13,703 nt of DNA, from NCBI GenBank assembly GCA_002270565.1, contig NQMI01000310.1, forward strand, positions 1-13,703, written 5' to 3'. This document shows, one piece after another, positions 1-7,139 of the stretch. Each line of letters opens with the position of its first letter. Position 1 is the stretch's first letter. The position numbers and the translations under genes are program-made. Origin of the DNA: Stenocarpella maydis (lineage: Eukaryota; Ascomycota; Sordariomycetes; Diaporthales; Diaporthaceae). The notes beneath the pieces were generated by a model. It saw nothing but the letters and a program-made list of their open reading frames with translations. It did not search any database and had not been told where the DNA came from.

Positions 1-860
1 GGGGGGCTGACCTCATGGGGGCAAGCTCTGATCTGGGCGAAACTGAGCATGTAGCTCGTAACGGGGCCGCAGGAATCCGGCGTGGCCAGCGTCAAGAAAC
101 TCAGGCGACTCACTAGTCTGGCTGCTATCAAGACACTGGTGGGTCGGTGGTTGGAGCTTGGATATGGAAATAAGGGCCGGACGTCCGGACATCCCCAATC
201 ATCGCATGTGGAGGGCATGCGAGGCGAGGCAGGGCACACCGTCACCTCGAGCCGCTGCCACCAGGACCGAAAAGATGCGCAGAGGACAGGAGACAAGCCC
301 GTCGGCACGGGATCAACCAGCTTACTGTGTCGTGGAGTGCGATAGGAGAGAAGGGGATTGGGGATGTGAACGTGGGTGCCGAGATGTGCCTTGCAGGCGA
401 TGACAGTGGTGTGTGGTGGTCGAAGGTTGGGGTGTCGTTGGGCCATGTCCGGTCCGGCTTAGATAATCATGGTTGGTCCTCTCTCTCAGCCTCAGCGGGA
501 CATGGGCCGGGGGATGGGGTGCACGGGTCAGCCAACGGAGTGGGGAAACAGGGATTAACGGTCGTGAAAGGAATACGAATAAAGAAGTCGCTGGATCCGG
601 CGAATTCTTTGTTCCTATAAACGCCGTTTTTCAGCTATAGCATGGGAGATCGCATGCGGATAAAGAAATTAGCGTTATGGCTGAAAACGGCGTTATCAGT
701 TTCAAAGGAAGGGAATTTGCTATATATACTGCTATGAAATTGCCTATGGACTGATTTAGAATATACTCTCTCTTCAACCCGGGGTCTGGGTTTTTGGCGG
801 GGATTTAAATTGCCTGTATCACACACACAGCCTGGTATCGAGAGTGTGATGCGCAGCGCC
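1..860. other. Gene-poor region
   Basis: No open frame here resembles a known protein, and the short frames overlap in several phases. There is a 12-bp palindrome CCGGACGTCCGG at 177-188. The base composition turns AT-rich from about 600 to 830, around the hairpin at 617-696. ATCACAC (from 819) and GTGTGAT form short inverted arms near 820-850. Confidence 0.6.
617..696. repeat. Imperfect inverted repeat / hairpin (21-23 nt arms)
   Basis: The arms 617-639 and 676-696 are near reverse complements around the shared core ACGCCG...TTTTCAGC. They differ by two single-base bulges and one position that would be a G-U pair in RNA. The 36-nt loop contains GCATGGGAGATCGCATGC, itself partly self-complementary. 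It could be a foldback or MITE remnant or an RNA hairpin. No clear target-site duplication was found. Confidence 0.7.
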
Positions 861-915
861 ATTGCATGGAAGGCATGGACTAGGAGACGGGTACTGTTGC
901 CAGGTATCTACCTAG

Positions 916-927
916 GCACCTAGGTGC
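916..927. repeat. 12-bp palindrome GCACCTAGGTGC
   Basis: A perfect palindrome that also contains the second of two copies of ACCTAGG (910-916 and 918-924). Such CCTAGG-rich words are, from general knowledge, frequent in Sordariomycete intergenic DNA. Confidence 0.7.
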
Positions 928-964
928 ACAACGTATGCACCCACTCAATTGCTTGATCCTCCTA

Positions 965-1037
965 CCCGAACCCACACCCATACCCACACCCATACCCATC
1001 CATACCCATCCATACCCATCCATACCCATCCATACCC
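965..1037. repeat. C-rich tandem array with minus-strand G-quadruplex potential
   Basis: Six CCC tracts recur exactly every 6 nt from 965 to 997, separated by 3-nt spacers (GAA, ACA, ATA, ACA, ATA). The unit CATACCCATC then repeats four times (991-1030) plus a partial copy. On the minus strand this gives G3 tracts with 3-nt loops, a textbook intramolecular G-quadruplex pattern. It sits just before a CT-rich promoter-like stretch. Confidence 0.9.
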
Positions 1038-1089
1038 ACACCTCCACCAGTCCAACACCCTCTGCATTCAGTGCATAGCAAATTAAACA

Positions 1090-1130
1090 AACCCTCTTCT
1101 TCCACTTCTTCTCACCCCCATCCGTGCTTC
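1090..1130 (+). promoter_or_regulatory. Pyrimidine-rich promoter-like tract
   Basis: A long CT-rich run (CCCTCTTCTTCCACTTCTTC and on) is of the kind found just upstream of transcription starts in filamentous fungi. It is followed by TGTGC repeats at 1134-1153. No convincing coding gene follows closely, so any transcript from here is speculative. Confidence 0.3.
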
Positions 1131-1448
1131 GCTATGCTGTGCTGTGCTGTGCTGCCTGGGACCGGCCCGCCTGCGACATGCGCGCCCTTGCAGTGGCATG
1201 GTAGCAGGGTACCTCGTTGTACCTGAGTCATGCGTGCTGGGCGACACCGGGCATATCACCTCATGTCACCCCACAGGGAGTGTGAAACAAAACAAGCTCC
1301 AAAGGCTACAGAGATATCGTGTTTCTCATTCCAGACTTGTCCCCTTCTGTACCCCATGCGCACCCTCACCACCCACAGATACCCGCCGCCCCGTCTGGCC
1401 GTCTCTACCAAAACAATGGCCATTGACGCAGTTGCTGGGGCCAAGCCG

Positions 1449-1491
1449 GCAGGCTACCCTTTGTCCAGCAGGCTATCCTTTGTCCAGCAGG
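1449..1491. repeat. 19-bp tandem repeat, about 2.2 copies
   Basis: Units 1449-1467 and 1468-1486 (GCAGGCTAYCCTTTGTCCA) differ at one base (C/T), followed by a partial third copy GCAGG. Confidence 0.9.
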
Positions 1492-1500
1492 TACCTACTT

Positions 1501-1512
1501 AAGTACGTACTT
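1501..1512. repeat. 12-bp palindrome AAGTACGTACTT
   Basis: A perfect palindrome just after the 19-bp repeat, within a run of TACCTACTTAAGTA-like words. No binding protein can be named from the sequence. Confidence 0.7.
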
Positions 1513-1942
1513 GGGCAGCCACTGGCCATGTGGTACAGTATCAGGAACGGGTGCGCGGCTCGACCCAGGGACTCGGATCCGTGGGCGCCGGGCGCCAGCC
1601 CAACTGGCATTTGGCCCAATGCGAGATACGGCCAACGGCCATGCCACAAGCCAAACGCCCCCCAACCGTCCGTCGGCCGAACCCGGGGTCAGATCGACGA
1701 CTCCCCGGGGCCTTTCTCTGCCTTCTCCGCCCCCCTTCCTTCACGTGCCGCTGGCTTGACGCGCTGGTTCTGCTGCGCAGCACCTCGAGCCTGTCGTATG
1801 ACCGGCCTCTCAGCCTGTTTCCCCAGCCGTGCGACTCCGATCGCCTGCTCGCTGCAGCCTGTCTGCCTGTCCGGCTTCTCGAGCTCACTGGCTGGTTTGA
1901 CCGACTGATAGGTCTCCGCTCACTCCAAAGTCTAGGTCCGCC

Positions 1943-2266
1943 ATGGCCCGATCTGTGTTATGGCTCAGGCCTCGGGCGTGGTCCTATTTCTGGTTCTCCA
2001 AACCCGCCATGGTTACGGGATACGACAACACGCTGGTGGTATTCTGCACAGATCGGCACGTTTTGACCACACTATTGGCACTTCTTCCTTATCGCGGGCT
2101 AGCAAACAGCGCAGATATGCCCGATGCTCTGGTTCCACACATATTCGACCGCTATTGGGACCGCGGGCTTGATCCTGCGGTGCTATCCTTCCCCTGGTTT
2201 CTCGGGACGCTCATCCCGGCCAGCCTCGCAGGCGGAAACATCACGCCGACCAAGAGCTCGTTCTAA
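1943..2266 (+). CDS. Weak candidate small ORF (107 aa), unknown
   Basis: The ATG at 1943 sits in a strong context (CCGCCATGG) and opens 107 codons to TAA. The peptide has aromatic and hydrophobic patches near residues 13-20 and 40-50 and a second near 85-97, but no clear signal peptide, no known motif and no family that I recognise. ORFs of this length are expected several times by chance in 13.7 kb of GC-rich DNA. It is listed because of the start context and because the surrounding 4.9 kb otherwise holds no gene. It may equally be part of a non-coding transcript. Confidence 0.15.
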   Translation: MARSVLWLRPRAWSYFWFSKPAMVTGYDNTLVVFCTDRHVLTTLLALLPYRGLANSADMPDALVPHIFDRYWDRGLDPAVLSFPWFLGTLIPASLAGGNITPTKSSF

Positions 2267-4400
2267 CCGGCTCCCGTTGTCATAGCTCTGCTTCAACCGC
2301 GCCGAACCCGTTTTCCACACACACACACACCATCTCATCCGGGGAAGCCCGACTTACTGGAAAACCACCACCGGCTCCATGCTCAGAATAGAAACAAGCA
2401 GCGCCATCGCGTCATTCCATATCGTTGCGATCGTTTGTTTCAATCCAGTCCAAGAGCCCGAGCCGCACTGGGTTCATTTCCCTTCGGTCATCGTCCGATA
2501 CGGTGTGCCAGGTTGCTGCTGCGAGTCTTTTGGTTTCGATTTATCATGGGCAGAGTCATGGTAATATGTGCAGCCTGATCCTGCGACGTTGCTCTCGGAC
2601 GTCCGTTCCTACTCCAAACGGGCCCTATCATCAACAACTGCCACACTTGGCTCGGCTTTCGTCACATCACCTTCGCTGCGCATCAGGGCCTGCGACATCA
2701 AGTCCTCTCAGCCCTCATACTTATCGGCCCAAGTTGCATCTGGTTGCAAAAATCTTGTCTGTACTGAAGATGAACTGGTGCCCTTGGCCTATCATCGGCC
2801 GGCCTCAATGCAGCTTACAACGTCCGTTCAGGGTCTGATCTGAACAACTGGGCGGATGGTCTGATAAGGCTTTTGTGGAACGCTCTATATCGCCTGTATT
2901 GCCGTCGTTCAAGCGGCAGGCTGTGTGATCTCCTGTGATGAGATGGTACCTGGGTGCTGCACTGCGCTACCCTCGGCAGTCTCGTCGAGGGATCGCACGC
3001 CCAGCGCCAGAGTAGCCTTAGAAATCGTGCCTGAGTTGCTTCTCTAAAGGTACGGTAAACTCATCCTCTACCTGCACGACATGTGATGCCAGAATGTCGG
3101 TGTTGGTCTGCGCTTGTTGTGGGACGATGCGCGTCACCGCGCTGGTGCTTGGGGATTTGCGGATGGCCGCAGCATCTTGCTGCTGGGCTAAATGTCGCGT
3201 GAGTGGGAGAGACCCTGCGGTGCCTCGCTATCCCTTTCCTCTCGCACTCTCTCAGGCTCGCATCGGACCGAATGAGTATAGCAGGACGGGTAAATGTCAT
3301 CCGCAACTCCAAACACCACGAGTGTTACAGGGCTCAGGGTTTCTGGTGAATGAATATGGAAACGTGAATTTTCTGTAATTGAGGTTCGAGCTGCGACACG
3401 GTTCCGACATAAGAAGTGAAATCTATTGTGGGTTGCTACCGGGAGCCCAAGTTGATGAGCACCACAGTAGAGCTGGTTATCGAGGTGATAGAACGTCTTC
3501 TGGTAAAAGTACTACTACTACTTGCCCATGTTTCCTGAGGACAACGTGATCCCATGCCTCATCTTCAGTCCCATGGCGCGGCTCTAATGCAATAAAAGCA
3601 ACACTATGAGCGAGGCTCCTCAGCCCAATACCATGCAGCTGCCCGCAAGATCGACTCTCTCGATCACGACGTATCTCATCCGACGCACGCCTCACACAGC
3701 CCTGCAACACACAGCAGCCATCCTTGTGGTACGGCGAGGTCTTCTAGAAGAACCTCGCCCTGCGCAGGGATCTCCTTTCGCCCGGATGCGTGCTCAGCTC
3801 TTTGCTCGCATCAGCATGCTCCCACCGCGAGAGCTTCCGCCCATCGCGCAGCTTGCCCCCAGCAGCAATGTCTCCTTTAGCATTCAATTGGCATGTGCTA
3901 TCATATGCTGCCGTGACACGGATCGGACGTGCCGGATTTGGCATACAAAGATGGTTGATAACTCTGTGCACGCCCCCAACTGGGAGCCGGTTGGGCTTCA
4001 GCACATCTACGCAGTCAGTGGCATGTGTCTTCTCCGTGGGCTGAAATGAGAGTCCGCATACCCCGCCCGCCCGCTAGGCAGCTCGTCGAAATCATATGGG
4101 CAAATTGTTTCAGCAGATCGGTAGATTTTCAGTTATGCTGGGCTTACACTCGAAAAACAACAGCCGCACCAAACAGATATGGGGTTATCCGAGACGGACC
4201 TATGTTGAAACAAAGACAGAGGCGAGTAATGGCGCAGCCACGACATGCCCGGCGCCCGCCCTGCTCCAATAGAGAGGCTGAGCCGTGTGGTACAGTCATC
4301 TGAGCTTACGCCTGCTAATGCTGCGCTTGCGCGATGGTGAACGTTCCAACTGTGTCTTCTACAGCTTCTGATTGATCCCTAGGACATGCGTGGGGACTCC
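2267..4400. other. Long gene-poor region
   Basis: Frames of 60-147 codons exist on both strands, but none matches a known family and most begin without ATG. I found no convincing intron pairs linking them. An ACT trinucleotide repeat (four units) occurs at 3511-3522. No tRNA or snRNA pattern was found. Confidence 0.55.
2316..2330. repeat. CA dinucleotide microsatellite
   Basis: About seven CA units in a row. Confidence 0.95.
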
Positions 4401-4420
4401 GAGCCCCTCCCTTATGGCAG

Positions 4421-4426
4421 TATATA
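4421..4426 (+). promoter_or_regulatory. TATA box candidate (TATATA)
   Basis: TATATA is followed by a CT-rich run (4438-4455) and then ATG codons at 4462 and 4519, the order seen in fungal core promoters. The distance to 4462 is short, which favours the in-frame ATG at 4519 if this promoter is active. Confidence 0.3.
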
Positions 4427-4461
4427 CAACTCATCGCTTTCTCCCCCTTCACCTTTGCGCC

Positions 4462-4662
4462 ATGGCTAGCCATCTTCACAGCCCCGCCCACATCTCTTCA
4501 ACACAGAATAGGCAAACCATGGGGAAAAGAACACGTGCGATATCTACATTCTTCCCAAAGATGGCCAGGTACCCGTCGTCACGCCTCTTGAGACTGCGAC
4601 AAATCGTGGGCAAATACGTTCCATCCGACCTCTTCGCACTCCTTCTCTGGAGCCCCCTCTAA
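4462..4662 (+). CDS. Weak candidate small basic protein (66 aa, or 47 aa from ATG 4519), unknown
   Basis: Two in-frame ATGs, both in good context (GCGCCATGG at 4462 and AAACCATGG at 4519), lie 36 and 93 nt after TATATA and a pyrimidine run. The peptide is rich in Arg, Lys and Ser (MGKRTRA from residue 20), ends in a hydrophobic patch (LFALLLW) and stops at TAA. It matches no family I know. It would converge on the oxidase gene, with about 310 nt between the two stops. The promoter-like layout is the main support, and chance is a fair alternative. Confidence 0.2.
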   Translation: MASHLHSPAHISSTQNRQTMGKRTRAISTFFPKMARYPSSRLLRLRQIVGKYVPSDLFALLLWSPL

Positions 4663-4974
4663 ATATCACGTGAAAATCCAGCAGAGACATTTGCCTCTTG
4701 ATGCCGAACCAACAAAATATATGTGCCGTTCAATCACTACCATTATATATCTCTATGTACTTGGCTTCCGGGGGATCTGTGCCTGCAGCCTCTTGAAAAG
4801 GTACGATATGATTATGCTTCCCATGGCTGGTTTGATTCCAGACATCCCCTCCCATCGTCTCACAATAGTAAAAGCTCTCTTCGGCCCAAAGAAAAGGGTA
4901 GAACCGATGTGCGCAAAGAAATGAGATGCGAAACGAGACGCACGCATGCTAAGCAGTCAATCGCGAGCAGGAAT
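4663..4974. other. Region downstream of the multicopper oxidase
   Basis: This should hold the 3' untranslated region of the oxidase. No AATAAA was seen on the minus strand. A minus-strand frame overlapping its start (5030-4860) encodes a hydrophobic stretch, which is discussed as a finding. Confidence 0.5.
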
Positions 4975-6930
4975 TCACAACCTAGTGCGAACAATACGAG
5001 AACGAGGCTTAGGAACAGCGGTTGGTTCATATAGAGCCCTGTTTCAGAGTCAGTCTGAATATAACACACACATACATCACGCCGTTCATGCCGCAAGGCA
5101 GGCCCGAAAGTTTAAAACACGCCTTTCCCTCGAAAGGCAGAAAAAGGGGGGTCCAGTGGCCCGCACCTGCAAGGGAGACTCACCCAGTATATGTAGTAGG
5201 GTTCACAAACAGCATCCCCGCCGTGTCTGTGTAGTTCTGGGTGTTGCCCGCCGCGTTCCCCTGGTACGGGATGCCCAGAGCCTTACAGACCGCGATGTGG
5301 TCAGGCGGGAACGTCCGGCCCTGGAGCTCACCGGGGCCCTCAATCACCGTCGCCGTCAGGCCCATCTCCACGTGCCACTCGTTATGGCAGTGGAACAGCC
5401 AGGCGCCCGGGTTGTCGGCGCGGAACCGAAGCACGGCGTGCGAATTGGCGTTGACCAGGACGACGTCCTTGAACGCCGGGCGGGCGGGGAAGGCGGACGT
5501 GTCGCCGGAGTAGGATCCCGAGTTGGAGGGCGGTGCGGTCAGGACCTGGAACTGGTGGCCGTGCAGGTGGAAGGGGTGGCTCCCGGCGTCCAGGTTGTTG
5601 ATGACGATCTCGATGACTTGGGCTGCAGGGGCGATGAGCGGGTTGACGCCACCATATACGACAGGGTTGGTGTTGTCGTTGCCAGTTGTGGCCGCAGAGT
5701 ATAGCGTGGGTACTCGCTGGGGCACGTATGGCTTGCTATTGAAGCATGCGCGAGGGATTCCGTTGCTGTCGAAGCAGAATGTGACATCGAGCTTGATGCT
5801 GGTGCCGACGGGGCCAAGAGGCCCTTGCCCATCTGGGTTGCTGAAGAGGCTGCTGTCGACAGGATTCCACACACTAACAACGTCAACGGAGGTGGTGTTC
5901 TGGGACGGGTCCGTCACGAGGTATCCGGTCTTGTTGTAGGGGAACCCCAGCACTGGGGCACGGAAGTCCGGGTTGACATCGAGAGCAAAGAGGAATGGGT
6001 AGTTTCCTCTGTCGCTGGGCGCGGCAGAGATCAGGACGTCATACCGCTGGCCAGGTGCCAGATAGATCTGAGAAGCCTCGGCCTTGGTTACATACGACCC
6101 GTCTTGCATTATTACCTGCAGGGTATGATTTCGGAAGTGGGCGAGGCAGGAACCAAAAGCGGCGAAGTTGATCAGTCTGAAACGGTAGGTCTTCCCCTTG
6201 TCAAACTTGATTTGAGTGTTTCCCCCATCGTTGATGAGGATGCTGTCGGGCAATGGAGGTCGAAATTGGGTGTTGCTTGGTTGAAGCATAGCCTGCACAA
6301 GAGGAATAGTCTGGGAATGATACCTGTTGCAGAGCGAACTCGCGTTAGCAATCAAGCGTGTGTTTTCCCTCTGGACTTGACTTACCAATCAGTGCAAGTG
6401 AGGATGACTTCCTCGTCGACCTGGCCTTTGTATGGGTCCTGAGGGTCATGGATGACCAATGGGCCCCTGAGCCCATCTGGATACTGGCCCATCTGGTGAG
6501 AGTGGTACCAATATGTCCCCGGTTCATCAGCCTGGTTGGGAAACGTCAGCCGCAGCTCTCCCAATTCCCTGGAAATGTTTCAAAGAGCACATACCAACCA
6601 CTGATAGGTCAGTGACGACCCAGGAGGGATAGAACATTGTGTTGTGGAGGAAGGGCCGTCCATATCAGGCGTACCCTTCTGGTTGATCCCATGGAAGTGG
6701 AGACCAGTTGTCTCATTCCCTAGCTTGTTGTTTACGTGGACGACGACGGTGTCGCCAACGCTGGCCTCCAGTACGGGGCATGGCCACGCTCCATTGATGC
6801 CTATCACCGGCCGCGAGAATCCGTCCGGTGCAGCGTTCACCCACGTGATGTCCCAGTATACCTCGACAGTGGCGGCGCACGCGTAGCTGACCAAGCCCAG
6901 GAGCAAGATTGTATAAAAAGAATGCATCAT
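4975..6930 (-). CDS. Secreted multicopper oxidase, Fet3/Abr1-like (fungal pigment-type MCO), 3-4 exons
   Basis: Predicted exons are 6930-6595, 6531-6386, 6323-5184 and 5038-4975 (561 aa). If the last intron is not used, exon 3 ends at a TGA at 5182-5180 (541 aa). The enzyme should couple one-electron oxidation of a substrate to reduction of O2 to water. Residues 1-19 form a signal peptide with a likely A-C-A cleavage site. Three cupredoxin domains carry all copper motifs: HFHG (78-81), HSH (122-124), HPFHLHGH (410-417) and [12 protein letters not shown] (472-483). Type-1 ligands are H410, C473 and H478, with Leu483 in the axial position as in Fet3. Several N-glycosylation sequons are present. 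By eye, the Fet3 ferroxidase Glu185 aligns with Arg225, while the Fet3 Asp409 position is kept (Asp447). No C-terminal membrane anchor is seen in the preferred model. No Ftr1-type permease lies beside it, so a pigment or phenol oxidase role is favoured over iron uptake. The ATG at 6930 has A at -3 and opens directly into the signal peptide. The family call is firm; the substrate is inferred. Confidence 0.93.
5039..5183 (-). other. Probable terminal intron 3 of the multicopper oxidase (145 nt)
   Basis: A consensus donor GTGAGT starts at 5183 and overlaps the TGA that would otherwise end the ORF. The sequence ACTGAC lies 11 nt before a CAG acceptor ending at 5039. Splicing in phase 2 adds a short basic tail that begins GALYEP and ends at a TGA at 4977-4975. 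The intron is longer than the other three seen here. It is not needed for any catalytic motif, so it stays uncertain. Confidence 0.5.
6324..6385 (-). other. Intron 2 of the multicopper oxidase (62 nt)
   Basis: The donor is GTAAGT, the branch site is TGCTAAC and the acceptor is AACAG. Phase 2 splicing gives ...LTCTDW-YHSQ, matching the EWYH position of Fet3-like proteins. Without splicing, a TAA stop follows at once. Confidence 0.93.
6532..6594 (-). other. Intron 1 of the multicopper oxidase (63 nt)
   Basis: The donor is GTATGT (starting at 6594), the branch site is GGCTGAC and the acceptor is CCAG (ending at 6532). Phase 0 splicing joins ...TYQWL to [12 protein letters not shown] and restores the second copper motif. 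A nearer CAG would give a 26-nt intron, which is too short. Confidence 0.9.
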
Positions 6931-7091
6931 GGTAGGGTTGGCGCGTCCAACGACGAAAGATGAGAGGTCGCAAGCAGAGGTCGCAAGCAACGGACGAACG
7001 GCTGGCGCAGTGGCGAAGGTGGATCAAGTACCAAAGGACACCGGCAGGTGGGAAACGTATTGTACCCAGCGCAGAGGGTGCGGGACAACAT
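6927..7091 (-). other. Upstream ORF (54 codons) overlapping the oxidase start codon
   Basis: An ATG at 7091-7089 with A at -3 opens a 54-codon frame. It stops at TGA 6929-6927, inside the tandem ATGATG that begins the oxidase. It is the only ATG I see between the TATA-like element and the main start. If the transcript starts upstream of 7091 it could lower translation of the oxidase. If the TATA-like element is real, the transcript may start downstream and lack this ATG. The peptide resembles no family I know. Confidence 0.3.
6963..6988. repeat. Perfect 13-bp tandem duplication in the oxidase 5' leader
   Basis: The unit AGAGGTCGCAAGC occurs twice back to back (6963-6975 and 6976-6988) with no mismatch, 33-58 nt before the start codon. 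Confidence 0.9.
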
Positions 7092-7100
7092 ATTTAATAA
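7089..7100 (-). promoter_or_regulatory. TATA-like AT-rich element upstream of the multicopper oxidase
   Basis: On the minus strand the sequence reads TTATTAAATATG, about 160 nt upstream of the oxidase start codon, inside a mostly GC-rich stretch. It is a reasonable core promoter candidate by position and composition only. Confidence 0.3.
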
Positions 7101-7139
7101 ACAGAGAAGCAAAAGAGCATATCCAGCTGCACGACACAT

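Larger units (their letters stand above)
1144..1942. other. GC-rich stretch without a recognisable gene
   Basis: Several frames stay open for 80-250 codons on the plus strand, but they overlap each other, mostly lack an ATG at their start and resemble no family. This fits stop-poor GC-rich intergenic or leader DNA. The repeat and palindrome at 1449-1512 lie inside. Confidence 0.6.

Noticed and set aside
965..1037. Interstitial telomere repeat
   Set aside because: The repeat words are CCCACA, CCCATA and CCCATC rather than the fungal telomere CCCTAA.
1144..2066. Long plus-strand frames of 254 and 178 codons
   Set aside because: They overlap in different phases, begin at non-ATG codons and read as Pro/Arg/Cys/Ser-rich sequence with no recognisable motif.
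5539..6442. Long frames overlapping the oxidase in other phases
   Set aside because: These are shadows of the real oxidase reading frame, whose copper motifs and introns are unambiguous.
6911..6920. TATAAAAA-like word on the plus strand
   Set aside because: It lies inside the signal-peptide codons of the oxidase and faces away from any gene.
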